A DNA stretch of 64,000 nucleotides from Paraspadella gotoi. Its lineage: Eukaryota; Chaetognatha. The translations under genes were made by a program, and so were the position numbers. This document shows, one piece after another, positions 22,015-41,014 of the stretch (the stretch's first letter is position 1; each line of letters opens with the position of its first letter). The notes below the pieces were generated by a model that saw nothing but the letters and a program-made list of their open reading frames with translations, made no database searches and was not told the origin of the DNA. Where the stretch lies: contig CM119266.1 in the NCBI GenBank assembly GCA_051294375.1, forward strand, positions 19,169,657-19,233,656, read 5' to 3'.

Positions 22015-22755
22015 TAGAATAAAACAAGTTTGAGCAAACAATGTCGGATCTGCCTACGATTATTAAGCGGTAATCAGCTAATCAGATAAAAAATCACGAT
22101 AATTCTTTCAATTTGTGATCCTAACTGATCATAACATCATACCAAACCAGTGGCTGAGTCAATAAATCGCTTGCAACGGATTAAACTGAACTGTTACTAT
22201 GGTAGATATAATTACAAATAGAGTACAAATAATTTTTTCAACTTGCATCATTTTTTCTAATTTCATCATTTTTTCACTTTAATAATTAATTAATTAATTA
22301 AAACATTTATGAGTAAACATAAATAATAAAAATTCAAGTCAACTTGACTTTGGTTTTTTCCATTCATTTCCACTCCTCGATTCCATCGAAACTTTATATC
22401 CAGCTTAATCACACACTTTGCTACCCACACACAAAATTTCTTTCCAATCCATCCATCCAATCACGAAAAATTAGAGTCGGGGACGGTCGAACGGACATCT
22501 TGTTTTTTTTTTTGCTTAATTTATCAGGAAAGACAGTTTTGGGTAGAACAACAATTTTTTTAACCCAAAACTGTCTTTCCTAATTCGCTTAAAACAACGA
22601 AACGAAAGGAACTTAACACAATGCTTAATTTATCAGAATTCAAGGTTCTGATATGATAATAATGATTTACCGACAAGATTTTGGGGTGGGACCGACGGAC
22701 CGACAAAGTGAATTACAGTCGGAATTTGCTGATAAGCAGATCCGACTAAAAAGCG
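22015..22755 (+). repeat. R3 repeat, copy 2, with nested insertion E2
   Basis: Same left end as 17.33 kb (ACAAGTTTGAGCAAACAATG) and same right end (GACCGACGGACCGACAAAGT, then a TCGGA..GCAGATCCGA hairpin). It is interrupted at 22,528-22,621 by the short retroposon E2, so E2 arrived after this R3 copy. A TTAATTAATTAATTAA run is internal, as in the 17.5-kb copy. Confidence 0.7.
22513..22636 (+). mobile_element. Short foldback retroposon E2 with 15-bp target-site duplication
   Basis: TGCTTAATTTATCAG flanks the insert at 22,513-22,527 and 22,622-22,636. The insert (94 bp) is an 18-bp perfect hairpin (22,527-22,544 with 22,563-22,580, 18-nt loop) followed by a tail AACAACGAAACGAAAGGAA ..AACACAA. 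The stem sequence is unrelated to E1; the tail is the same family. Confidence 0.88.
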
Positions 22756-22759
22756 TACT

Positions 22760-25700
22760 GTCAAATAAGCAATTTCAAAGGAAATTGAAATAAATAGTTT
22801 TATAAATCTTACCCACTTTCACTAATAGGAAGCTATAATTTTTTCAAGATAAATTATTTTTCACTGCTCATTTAACAGTACTTATATTTTTTCTAACATT
22901 TAGTTTTGAGAAAAAGCGCAAGATTGTTATTGCTGCACAAATCCACTTTTTTCTTTGGCCAAAATAAAACGCGTATCGTCTGATGATAACGTAATTCACA
23001 ATAATATGATTAAATTCAAACTTCAAATTTTCTACGACTAATTGCTTCAGTATTTTTGAGGATACTTTACAGACTAACGGCCATCTTCATCCCTAGTAAA
23101 ATTATAGTAAACAGTTTAGCTAAATAAAACGTTTTCAAATCAAAGAAAACTTAAAACTTTACTCATACTTAACCCTACCTGCGGAAGAAAATAAAAACGA
23201 ATTGACACAATACAGAAAGTTATCACTTGCGCTTTTTTGCAGAGAAGTCATTAAACTAGGAATTCCAAAATAGGAACGCAGGTATTATACTTGATGCCTC
23301 TAGATTCAACTTCATAAACATTTTTCCATCCCAATATTGGGAGAATAAAAGGCATAAATGATAAAATAAAGTGAAATATCTTACTCCAATGTAAGTATTC
23401 AATAAGGCAAGTAAAACTAAACAATCGGATACTATAATGACTCTTTTAAAAATCATGCAATAAAATAAAGGTTGCTTTACATTATGTAAAAGCAAAGAAT
23501 AAAAATTGAAAATACATCCCATATAATTATTTTATTCAACAAAAAACTTTCAAAACTTGTGCTGACCTTCACTCATAAGGTCAAATAAAATTTCAAACTT
23601 ATTTCCTACTTATTTCAACAGGAATCACTGGGAATTTCTTAAATTATAATCAGAATAAATCAAGAATAAATCAATTTAAACAATTTTGTGAATAAATAAA
23701 TTAAAACCAAGAATTAAGATCTTTATTTTTTTCATTATCAAAAAATTGATAGGCTAAAAATTGTGATAAAAGAAACCTTTTATCAATACCTTTTACTGCT
23801 ACTTAGTATTATACAGGTTATTTAGATTAGCCTTTATACAGTTGGCAGAGAACATGCAAAGGCGAAACTAATAAAAAAAAAGATAGGAAACTTGGCAAAT
23901 ACTTATATTAAAACTTTTTTTCATGTAACATATATATTTTAGAATGTGATCTTCACTAATTAATAGAAATACGTAAATAATAATGAATTGCGCCGAATGA
24001 AATTTTGGCTAAATTTTACTTTCGCCGACCGCGTTTATGGCGGCTTTTAAAAACCTATTTATAATTTTTTTTTTTTTTAATTTAAAAAAAATATTACCCA
24101 ATTACCCTAACCACCCCTAGCACTAAACCACCCCTAACCCTAAACAACCCCTAAATCACCCTTAACCCTAACCCCTCCCTAACCCCGGTCGGCGAAAGTA
24201 AAAGTAACCCGAAATTTTTTTATTTGATATTATCAAATGTGATCACCTGAGCTATGTCCGTCAGTCATACAAAAATATCAGCCAGATCATAAGTTCTTAA
24301 ATCGAACATTGAAAATAGGAATGAACTAGAATAAAATGAATAAACAAATAAATAGGAATAAATGTAAATTAACTTTAAAAAGCCTTCATTTCTACTCTTT
24401 TTCCAACTTCATTTTTTTAAATTCGGTAATAAATTTTTTTTTATTATTTTTTTTAGTTAAATTTCTATTTTTTCAGATCGATTGTTGATAAATTTTTTGC
24501 ATCAAGTTCCTGCAGTCGGATCAGTAACGTTTGGTTCAGTTTTCAGTGTTACTCCAAGATTCAAACTTTATTCTGATATCTTTAACACGGTAGATAAATA
24601 GTAGGCCGGAACAGGTTGAAAACTAGAAGTTCTTTCAAATAAATAATGGTTAAGTGACTGTTAAAGAATATGAAAATAAAAATAATTTTTAAAATTTATT
24701 TTATTATTTAGCGCACGGAAACATTTAAAAATTATAAATTTTTTTTTTAAATCTTTCAATTTTTTTTAATAGATTCTGATAAAGCTTGAAAAATTAAAGG
24801 TTATTAATGTTTTATTGATAAAAATTCTCAAAAACTATAAAATTCAGCAAATGATGATAATGATGATGATTTTTTTAGGTTTTTTCTATTTTTAACCAAT
24901 TTATTGTTTAAATTTTAAAAAATTGTAGTATTAACCTTCATTTAACTTTTCAAGCTCTATAAGAATCCGTTTTTAAAAAATATAATTAAAAAAAAAAATT
25001 TTTATATGTTATATAATAATTAATATTTAAAAGCTTCAGTGAACAACCCAATGAACTAATTCAAAAAGTTGCATTGAAAATCGATTTAATAATAGAAGGA
25101 AAAAAAAAATTTTTGAGAGAACTAAAAGTTATAAAAAGTGTTCAATTTTGGCCCGCCTTAATAAATAGGGTTCTACAGCCAGACCATCAAAACAGCTGAA
25201 AAGTGAGATTAATAGAGTCGCTATGGTAGTATTCGCTGCGCAATTAACAAAATTTAAGATTTTTCATCCAGCTAGTCAAAAAGACAAATTAAAAAGTATG
25301 AAGGTGAATAAATGAGAATTTACGTAAGAGAAGTATCGTTCGACTACATTTCACTAACATTTTAAAATTAATTACGAAAAGGTATTCATCGTTATCTAAG
25401 AAAGATCGAGCCCCCATTAAAAAATGTATCAATAAATTAGAAAATTTACACAACACGAAATCTCGCAAGCTTATCCATAAGGAGAACCGAAAATAGCTTT
25501 TATATTTCCACTAATTTATTTCCAATATTTCTTTAAGAGAAAATTTATATTATAGCTGAAAAGCGTTGTTCATCTCGACCCTATTAACTAAAACTATTAT
25601 CCAGTATCCAGATTTTGACTAGATTTTTCAAGTTGTGTCATTCAAACGAAACTACAAACAAACAAACATCAAAAGTAATGCATCCGATGATTAACTGCTA

Positions 25701-25780
25701 GGACCAGAGAAGCAGCATTAGAGTGTGTAAAATATCAAAAAACTTTTTAATTTGACAATGTAGTAATAAAATGAGTCAAG
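22760..25780. other. Intergenic region, AT-rich, one telomere-like tract
   Basis: At 24,095-24,190 lie repeated CCACCCCTAACCCTAAAC units, decayed CCCTAA-like. The tract is bordered on both sides by TTTACTTTCGCCGACCG-type sequence in inverted order (24,017-24,033 and 24,187-24,207). That looks like a small transposable element whose interior is the C-rich tract. No gene is recognised elsewhere. Confidence 0.45.
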
Positions 25781-25784
25781 ATTA

Positions 25785-26327
25785 TTATACTAAGCAGACG
25801 AGGTCATGTTCTCTGAGTTCTCTCTCAGAAGGAAAGAGCCCGGTGCAAACCGAGCATTGATAAGGATTTTGCCTTGCTTTTTCCATTTCGTGGTCGTGAT
25901 TTTTTTGATGGCGTTTGAGATTAGATAATTGTGGAAAAGCCCGGTTGCATCCTGGTAAATCACATTTGTAGGGACGTTCCCCAGTATGTTTTCGAACATG
26001 TTGTTGGAGATGAGATTTTTGTTTGAATCGTTTTTCACAATACGGGCATTCATGTTTCCTTTCGTCTGAGTGGACTAATTCGTGTTGATTTAGATAAGTC
26101 TTAGTTGAAAATGATTTTTGGCATTCCATGCACGGATATAATTTTTCTGGACTGCAGGCATCATTCTGGATAATTTTTAAATAAATTTAATATTTGGAAG
26201 AAAGGTTTTATGACGAATATAAACCGACAATATTTACCCTTGAAATGTAAGAGCCATTAAATTTTGATGGAGGTTCACCATATTGTAGCATTTTCCTTGG
26301 CCGTCCCCTTTTTTTAGACTCACTCAT
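25785..26327 (-). CDS. AT-hook / C2H2 zinc-finger protein, paralogue A
   Basis: Exon 1 is 26327-26238 (30 codons): MSESKKRGRPRK is a textbook AT-hook (RGRP core, minor-groove binding). Exon 2 is 26165-25785. Total 156 aa; the splice AGG|GTAAAT to TTATCCAG is phase 0. Four fingers: CMEC..H..H, CPYC ([13 protein letters not shown]), a C-x4-C finger (CDLPGCNRAF..H..H) and a last CSVC finger ending H..C. The [10 protein letters not shown]-type linker and the HLQQH..PGC..AF.QLSNL order resemble the rotund/squeeze/ZNF362-ZNF384 group of nuclear regulators. The protein is much shorter than those, so orthology is not claimed. Probably a nuclear DNA-binding factor. Paralogue B lies directly upstream. 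Confidence 0.88.
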
Positions 26328-26329
26328 CG

Positions 26330-28330
26330 TGACAGGGTTTTCATTCCACGAGTTTTAAATTTGACAAAGTTTAGATTACTATCTAACACAATTACCTTGA
26401 AACAAATGTTCAAAATAGCGTAAAATTTTTTAAGTTTTTTAAAATTTACAAGTCAGGTGCCAAGCTTATTACAGACCGGTGCAAAAAAAGACACCCAAAT
26501 ACATAAAATAAAGTTAGATTCCTTTAAAATATAAGATAGGTATAATAACTAAAAGTTTATGGAAAAGGGAATAATTTGTACAAGTCACACAAGTCACACT
26601 AAAAATAACGCTCAAAGTTACAGTAAAGTAAAAGAAAAAGTAACATCTTTGAACACTTGTGCATTAGCTCTTAAATGACTGGATTTTCTCGTAAGGATTC
26701 CTCTATCAAAAATCTAAATTTTCCATACTTCATTTTTGTAACAAATAAATGCAACGTTCTTAAATTATAGAGTATCCTTGGTTTTTAGTGTAAATCTTTA
26801 AATAAAAGTGTTTATCATTCATGTATTATATATATATATATATACAATGTTTGCAATTTAAGGTTTAAGAGTTTGTTTTTTTTTGTTCAGGTCTGTACTA
26901 CAATTAGAACACCAAACGAAGTCTGAAGAATACATAATTAATAGTGACAATACAATCAATTTTTGGAAAGTACTGAAAGACGAAAAAAATTATTTTTATT
27001 TAAAATAATTTGGGGAGAATTTGAAACAAAAATTATATTTGGCAATTCCATAAAATTATCATTTCATCTGTTACTCTCCCACACAAATTTATACACATTG
27101 CATTATGTTAATTCCAAAATTATTAACCCTATGTTAAATTTGGCCATGGCCCATGGTGTCTAAACCCTTTTATCCCCATCTCTCACCAATCATCGTCTCT
27201 ATTAAAAGCTTTATGTTCTCTTTTTCTCTCTCTCTCGCTCCGTAAAAAAAAATATTTTGTCTCACAAATCTGTTTTATACTGAGGGCTCACAAAAAGAGC
27301 GGAATACAATTGAAAACTTTACCTAATTTTCTCGATCATTATAAAATGAATAATTGTAAAAATGATAAAATGCTACACGTAAATTTCATTTTAATACAAT
27401 GATATATATAATTATATATATAAAAAAAAGTTTTTAAAATTTTTGATGATAAATATTAAAAAAAATATATGGATCTTGATGAATGTATCAATTCTAAATA
27501 TTTATATCTAAAAACTATTTTTTAATTGCATACAGTTTTTCACTTCCAATAAAAAGCACTCTAAATGTAGGTGGTTTAAATAAAAATTTAAAAAAATGAT
27601 TTTTGGCCACCTTCGAAAGGCGACAAAAAATACCAAAATATTTCCATTAAAAACATAGTGCCATGCTTCAGTGTGTTAAATAAAAATCTGTTCATCACTT
27701 CTGCCAGAACAAATTAATCCAGATTAATACGAAAAACGAATCTAGCATACAAGCCTTTTTAACCAAACAAAAAAATGATCATGAAAATATAAGTACATAA
27801 GACTTGTAACTTACGATCAATGTTGCTTACCATTTAAAAATGTTTGAAAATTGCAAAATTACATGTTTCACTATATAAAACTAAATTCAAAGAATAATAT
27901 TATATATCATGTTACATGTGTAAAATGTTTCATTTCAGAAGAGCAGAATCTTCATTGTGTGATCTTAAAAATAAAAAAAATATATATATCACATAGGAGA
28001 AAGAAATGAGTTCATTAAGATTCAAAATAGCAAACATTGCTAGTTTATACAATCAATAAAAGAAAACAATTTTGGTCCTAGTAGAGCAACATGGAGTGCA
28101 TATTTCCGCTGTTAATGAAGAAACCTAAAAAAAATTCGTAAAATAATTCAGTTATTCCTTATACAATTATTGATTTTAATAAAGAAGCAAGATTTTATAC
28201 AGTGCAGTTTTCTTTATTTAGACAATGCATATAAACCATTTTGCTGGTTTATTTTCCAAGGCCGAAAAGAGTGGTGAAAAACTAATGTTTTCTCTCATCT
28301 CTTAGAAAAGTTCCACCTTAATACTTCATT
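26330..28330. other. Spacer between the two zinc-finger paralogues
   Basis: AT-rich with a (TA)n run at about 26,828-26,845 and a CT-rich stretch at about 27,217-27,240. No exon recognised. It is the downstream region of paralogue B and upstream region of paralogue A. Confidence 0.45.
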
Positions 28331-28334
28331 AATA

Positions 28335-30624
28335 TTAATTCGTAATATTTGACACTAAAACAAGACGAAATTGACCTAACCTGTAATTTGAGTTGAATCC
28401 TTCAATTGTATTTATAAGTGACGGTGTTGGAAACTGTTGTTGCCTTACTTTTTCTACTTCATTCTCGTGTGTTTTCTGATGTTGTTTAAGATTAGACATT
28501 TGTGCAAAAGCTCTATTACACCCGGGCATTTTGCACTTGTAAGGACGTTCGCCAGTATGTTTTCGAACATGCTGTTGTAAGTGTGATTTTTGTTTAAATC
28601 TTTTGTCACAATACGGGCATTCATGTCTTCGTTCATCTGAGTGAACTAATTCATGTTGATTTAGATAAGTCTTCGATGAAAACGATTTAGGGCATTCCAA
28701 ACATGGGTATAATTTTTCTCCATTGTAATTTATATTCTGTGAAATAAATTTTAAAAATAATTGAGTATCAAATAAGTTTGGTTAAAAAAAAGTATAAATA
28801 AATCGCTAGTAAGAGTTACACTATAAAAGTTTATTTACGAAAAAAAAATTGTTTATATACACTCTTTATATATTATACAATATATAGGGTCCTCTAGAGA
28901 TGTTATGAATTTAAAAAAAAAATCATTTTAAAAAGTAAAATTTGTTTTAAAATACAGAAAAGTATTAAGAATAATTTTCATATAATATTGGTTCAAATGG
29001 CGTTCATATCTTTCACTAAATGACGTCGGAACAAGTGACAGACAAACCACCAAATGACAAACGACCGAGAGACAGACCGACTGATAGAGATGACAGTTCC
29101 TTTCAGAATAGCTAAATAAGACACGTATAAAATTTTCACGCATGTTGTAATGTTTATGGTTATAAATATAATGATTATTGTTTCCGTTGTTGTTGTTGTC
29201 GTGGTTATTTTTGATTTAATTAAGATAGTATTTTTAGATATTGTGATTGCTATTGTTAAGATCTCAAAAGTCATTATTGTTATTGTGATTATGGTTTTAG
29301 TTTATTAGGTTGTGGTGGTCGTTATAGTTATGATCATTAAGATTTTTGTCCATTGAAAGAGGCAAAAAATAAAAAATAAATGTTGCATAATAAAAGTGTT
29401 ATGGCAACAGCCGGGTTGCCTGTGATGCCCATTGGGATGGGGCATCTCACTGTTGGCTTTGGGGGCTTCCGACCCTCAGTGACGCATTCAGTCACTGGCG
29501 CGGTTACCCTAGGACGGTCTCGCTTTTCCAACGCTGAGGGAAGTCATAAGGACTGTGGATTAAGGCGTAGTAAAATTTCTAAATTTAACTTTAATAAAAA
29601 TTCTATAAGAGAGGAACGAACAACATACTAATGAACATTTATGTAATAAAAAAAGTTATAATAAATTTTATAATTTACGCAGTAGGCAATATTTATACTA
29701 GTACTAAACCAATAAATGTTAAAATTTCAAAACAGTTTTTTCTATGATTTTTTTGCAGATTTGGATTCGTCATAAAAAGTTGATAAAAAGAAATATAAAT
29801 CTTTTTGAAAAATTCCTTCATTAAGTGGGTCAAAAATTAGAAAAAAATTTATTTTAAGCTGAAAATTAATTTTTATAAATTAAATATAGTTTTTTTAATT
29901 TTTAACCCACTTAACGAAAGAATTTTTAAAAATGATTTATATTTTCTTTTATCAACATTTGACGAGGAATTCAAATCTGCAATCAAAATGAAGAAAAGCC
30001 TATTTTAAAATTTTTCGATTTTATAAGGATAGTACTATATATAAATATAGCCAACTACGAAAATTAAAAAACAAAATTATTTTTTTTTACAAATTAATGT
30101 TCACTGATAGTATGTTGTTCATAATTTAATTTTAGAATTTTCGTATGTAACTTTCACTACTGTGAATGGAATACAACGCCAGGGATGCTGTGTTCCCCCT
30201 CTGAGCCAATGGTATTGCCTGAACGATCGTGGATGCAAGGCGGTGTGAATATACCACCACAGTGTCTTATTTTTTCCATCGAAACTTGATTTTAAGTTTA
30301 ATCATATACTTTAATACCCACTAACAAAATTTCAACTTAATCCATCCATCGAATTACGAGTAATTGGATTTATTACTAAGGGGAGGACGGACGAACAATC
30401 GAACATCATTATTTTCTATGTTGCGATTGACCGACTAATTTAAGGGGCGGACCGACCAAGTGAATTATAAAGCCGGAATCTGCCATGAGCAGATCCGGAT
30501 AAAAATAGCAAAAAAAGTATATTTAAAAAGTTACCCGGTGGTCGTATATATTGCTCATTTTGACTGGAGGTTCCCCGTCCTCGGGAAGTTTTTTGGGTCG
30601 TCCTCTTTTCTTTACTTCAGTCAT
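28335..30624 (-). CDS. AT-hook / C2H2 zinc-finger protein, paralogue B
   Basis: Exon 1 is 30624-30535, again exactly 30 codons, with [12 protein letters not shown] (AT-hook) and the shared GEPP motif; donor CGG|GTAACT, phase 0. Exon 2 is 28736-28335 (acceptor TTCTGT side CAG|AATATA), starting [12 protein letters not shown] like paralogue A (NDACSPEKLYPC). Total 163 aa as modelled. Fingers 1-3 are present and very close to paralogue A. The fourth finger is absent: the frame runs into an unrelated tail ending VSNITN. A donor-like AG|GTTAGG within that tail (about 28,381) could splice onward, so the 3' end is uncertain. The single intron (1.8 kb) holds a MITE, an R3 fragment and GC-rich repeats. 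Confidence 0.82.
29395..29575. repeat. GC-rich island in paralogue B intron, repeat-like
   Basis: Sharp GC rise with GGGATGGGGCATCTCACTG and CCCTCAGTGACGC segments. Open on both strands but without splice context. A similar GC-rich block lies at 30,175-30,280. Probably SINE or other repeat; no clear B box. Confidence 0.35.
29685..30052. mobile_element. MITE-like element with long imperfect terminal inverted repeats
   Basis: 29,690-29,845 is the reverse complement, with mismatches, of about 29,885-30,048. Anchors: GCAGATTTGGATTCGTC vs GCAGATTTGAATTCCTC, TTCATTAAGTGGGTC vs TTCGTTAAGTGGGTT, and ends ATATTTATACTAGTACTA vs ATATTTATATATAGTACTA. No ORF. Related ends occur near 0.96-1.28 and 38.6-38.8 kb. 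Confidence 0.75.
30270..30500 (+). repeat. R3 repeat, right half only
   Basis: TTTTTCCATCGAAACTTGAT, then ..CGGACCGACCAAGTGAATTA and the terminal GCCGGAATCTGC/GCAGATCCGG hairpin, as in the 17- and 22-kb copies. The left half is missing. Confidence 0.6.
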
Positions 30625-31483
30625 GTCGATCCTATTTTTTTAAAAATTCTGCATAAAAACTTAGCACATTACAAAAAATAACAAGATTCAGAAAAAAATT
30701 AATGAAAAGGTTGACACTAGGTTTTTTATTGAATATTGATAGGAAAGCAAGAAATATAAATATACTGTTGAAAATTTCAATTCCTAAATAACATAAAAAA
30801 AAAAACAAGTTGAGGAACTTCAAATTCTGAAAAGCCTTTACGTATATGTATTTACTAATCATTAAATTTGTTTTAAAATATCTAACATGCAAGGGGTGTT
30901 AATTCTATAAGTTAAAGACACTTATTTTTAATACGGACTGATAACATACATTTTTATTACACTCGCTGCTTTTCAAATTGTTCCATTATAATAAATGGAG
31001 TGCATTAAATATAATTTTTTAATAATTTCTTTGCTACTAGTATATATTTACCCAATGACCCATGTCTTCCAAAGTATCAGTATGTTTAAAAATCCTAAAA
31101 GAGTTTTAAAAAAATTGATCAACCACCAATAATTTAAACAAATTTGATACAAGAACTTTCTTGAAAAAAAAATCAGAACTAATACAATCTCGCCCAAGCG
31201 AGATAGAAAAAGAATCAAAAGGCATAAATCTTTAAAACGCTTTACAAGATGAAGATATTAGATTGCAAATTCTTTTTTGTCCGGAAAATGGAAAACTATG
31301 CCGCTTATTAGCCTTAACTTATTAGTGCAATTTAATATTGCATTGCATAATATCGCAAATAATATAGCATTTAAACGGCAAAAACGACAACAGATAATTC
31401 ATGACGGAAAAGGCTTTCATGAAAAAAGAGGGTTGCTAATTACAATTATTGTCAAAATTGGCAAAGCCAAATCTTTTTTTTTT

Positions 31484-37477
<5,994 letters not shown>

Positions 37478-37479
37478 TT

Positions 37480-39200
37480 CCCACAGAAATGTTCAAATAA
37501 TTTTTTTTAATTCCCGGCAAGGGCGGTTTACTACTTCATCTTTAAGTTAAGATAGGGTATACCGCACGAATACAATATGTCCGTTCGTTTATTAGCGCGT
37601 ATAAATTATGCTTCTCCATTCAATTTTTTTTAGAAATGAGATGACTTTGTTTTAAATCTTCAAGTGTCGAAGAAAAATGATGCTGTGCAAATTAATCAAA
37701 TTTTCCGACGTCAATTAAGAATAAATTATACGATAGGAAATAAAATAAAATTTATATTTTGTTACGAGAAATAAATCTACAATTTCGGAAAATTAAAACA
37801 GAAACGTAAAAACCGGTGCTGTGTTATGCGCATGTTATTTGTTTAATAGTAATCATTTCACGGCTCGTGCTTTAATCAATTGTTATTACTCTTTCCTTTC
37901 GTCGACATTCCGTATTTTTTAGTATATTCGTTGGATGCTGAATTTGTACCGATTTTTGTAATTATTTTGAATGGTTGAGTAATTAATTTCTGTTTACTAA
38001 AATATCTACTAATACTATCGTGCTATCATAATATTAAGTTACTCAAATTTTCCATATTGAGGGGAAAACTACATTTTATCGCCAATCTTTTTTCTCGAAA
38101 GATAAAAGTCGCAAATCAATTTAAATAGTCTGCGAATTAAAGGGGAGTGCGATTGTTAACTGTTAAATGAGATATACTGAGGTATTAAACGACAATTTTA
38201 TTACTATAATCGTCAATTTTAACCAATTTTTTCGCAAAGTTTTGAAAAAAAAACTAAAAATGAAAAAAAATAAATAAACATAGTTGACTGCTTTACCATA
38301 AAAGGTACTCTGGTGGACAGCTTGGCAAAACAAAACAACAACTGAAGTTAGAGTCAAGTAACGATGATTATTTTAAAAGAGAAATAAACGTAGTTGTTAG
38401 TACATGTTAATATCAAATATATTTTTAAAAGGTTTTATATTTATAAATTTAATGACGATAAATGTTAAGCAGGTCACATGTGCAGTAGGGTGAAGCGAAA
38501 GTTTGAAATCAAAATTTAATAATTATATTTTGAATATTATATTAATAATAAATATTAATCTAACTAGTTTTTATTAATATAATAGCCCAGTCAGTTTATT
38601 TTGTATATAATATTACCCTTATAAAATGTTAATATTTCAAAATATTTTTTTTTAAACATTCAGATTTAAATCAAAAATAAAGATAGTGAAACAAATAATT
38701 TTGCAACTTTCTTAAATCTTTTTTAAAAATTATGTCATTAGGTTAAAATTGTAAAAAAATATTTATTATTATGTATAAATATAGCTTACTGTTGTTCATT
38801 AATATATAAAATTAAAAATTAAATTTATAAAAATATTTTTATAAGTTTTTAATTATATATTTTGTATTCTATTTTTTTATTTTATTAATTTTTTTTAATT
38901 TTTACATCAGCTGTACGGTTTACCGGTCTCAGGAAAGGGCGAGAGATAGGAGTACCGTTCAGGGTAAGATTTAATTAATGGATTAATTAATGGTAGAAAT
39001 GGTGAAATAGACTTTTTCTAACCGTGTAAGATATTTTGTTACCTCGCGTCGGGTCATTCTTTTTTAGTCATTTAAGTTGACCTTAGCTGACCTTATCTTT
39101 TCACCGTTCTAGTTGCTTTCTTGTGGCTTTCTTTCGGCCGAAAACCTCGTCACTTGTTAATCACTTGTTAATCACTTGTTATTCGATCAGAATCATTTTT
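37480..39200. other. Upstream region of the MBT gene
   Basis: The MBT promoter should lie just above 37,477. A MITE relative is near 38,600-38,800 (CCCTTATAAAATGTTAATATT.. and ..TATAAATATAGC..GTTGTTCATTAATAT). Three tandem AATCACTTGTT units lie at about 39,158-39,182. No coding exon recognised. Confidence 0.4.
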
Positions 39201-40580
39201 AAAGAAAAGATCGGCCGTCTGGAACCATAGTTTTTACGGATCCAAGGATTTATTACAAACATTTTTTCGACTTTTCATTGATTTGCCATGGATTTATCTC
39301 TACAAAAATACAAATAATTCACAATTTATTCTACATTTTTCGACGTTTTCTTTACGCTTCGAGATTTAGTAAGATACTACGAAATCCTTGCTCCTTGTCA
39401 AAATCTGTTCATCCGACGGCCGACGCCTCGAACGCGCGACCCCGCAGGCATAGAAAATACAAAAGATTTTCTACAAACCGCCTTACACCACATATAAAAA
39501 CTCTTCTGTCGCGTAGGTTGAGAACTAGGTTCACCGGTTGGTTTAGTTTTCACATGCAACCATGCCATCTCAGTGCTAACGTACTCGCATACCAAAACTT
39601 CATGAGGTCGTGTTTTTTTTTTGTTGGTTTTTTTGTTCTTATTCGGTTCCCACTAAAATATCTAATCGATTTTTGTAAAATTTTACATACAGAGTCATAA
39701 TGACAGGTTCTTAAGGATTGAATAAACGAGATTGAATGAAAGAGGGAAGGAGGCAAAGCTAGATAGATTATGAAAATTTTCAAATTACTTGTTTCACTAT
39801 TTTCCATTTTTATATTTTATGAAGGATTTATTTTTTATTCTACATTCTTTAATAATGTAACTATTGCTTTCTTAAAAATATTTTACTTATCATTAAATCT
39901 AACTCATTTTGGGAAGGGGAAGTCAGTGTTGTCTTCTGGAAATAGAGGGAGCATCTATACAACACAAGGTTAGATTACAATCTGTTCTAGTTTTCTAATA
40001 GATATCACACATCATTCCTGTTAGAAAGTCATTAATGAAAAATCATAATATCTAATAGGCTGAACAGAAAGGGGTGGGAATGGATAATTTTTTGAGGGGG
40101 GACCAACGTTATATATGATTTTTTTACCAATAGGTATAAGACTATGAAGTAGAACTGTATGTTCTGATAGGGATACATACAGGGGAAAAGTCTATAGGGG
40201 CACCTTTATGTCATGAATATAATTTTAAAATACTTAAATTTTTTTTTTTTTAAATATTTTTCATCTTTTATGTTTATACAATGGGAAGGTCATCAGTTGG
40301 GAACCTATACCCTTAATGAATTTCGGCTCTTTAATCCCAACATCCAGGTATAGGCGAGCCATCATCAAATGGTGTCCTTCATTGTTGCTTATCAAATCTA
40401 TTAAAGATATATTTTGAATGTTTATCCTACACAGACTAAAGCCCTGGTATCACAGCATTATTAATTTTAGGGAAATTTATTAATATAATATATATATATT
40501 ATATTATAAATATATTATATTATATATAAATTATATATATCTATATTATATGTATGAATATATATATATTTCAAATATTA
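39200..40580. other. Intergenic, no gene recognised
   Basis: Open frames at 39278-39700 (+) and 39398-39595 (-) lack splice context and family resemblance. A (TA)n-rich block lies at about 40,485-40,570. Confidence 0.4.
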
Positions 40581-40796
40581 TACCACTTCATTGATAGGGA
40601 AGCCAGGAACTATGGGAGTGAATAAACGAGACTGTGAGAGTCTTGATTGAAAGCTTGAAGGGACCTGCTATGTTATTATTTTGTAAGAGTGATGGAGGCC
40701 TTAAACCACCAAAGCCTGTCCAAAGTTAGGGGCAAGATAGCTTATTTATTAAATGAATGGATAATTTTTATATTGGTTGTACCAATTTCATATGAA
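40580..40796 (+). repeat. R2 dispersed repeat, copy C
   Basis: AGGGAAGCCAGGAACT, AATAAACGAGACTGTGAGAG, TTAAACCACCAAAGCCTGTC, ATAGCTTATTTATTAAATGA and a terminal TTGGTTGTACCAATTTCAT. The best-preserved copy, with long stretches identical to copy A. Confidence 0.75.
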
Positions 40797-41014
40797 AAGT
40801 ATGGATATTTTTTATATACGTTGAAAAATCTGAATGTAATAAAAAGTTTTTAACTTTTGAAACGAATAATCTTAAAAGCTGAAAGCTACAGTACAGTAAA
40901 AAGAAAACCGTTATTCTAATTACAAGAAAAATTCACTCAAAATAATAAAAGAAAAGTTAGTAGTGAAGAGACAGTAATTATTGTTATGTGTTAATGACAG
41001 TCCCTGAGCTTTTG

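Noticed and set aside
25785-28736. The two zinc-finger exons as mutually exclusive exons of one gene
   Set aside because: Each has its own AT-hook first exon upstream with the same phase, so two tandem genes is simpler.
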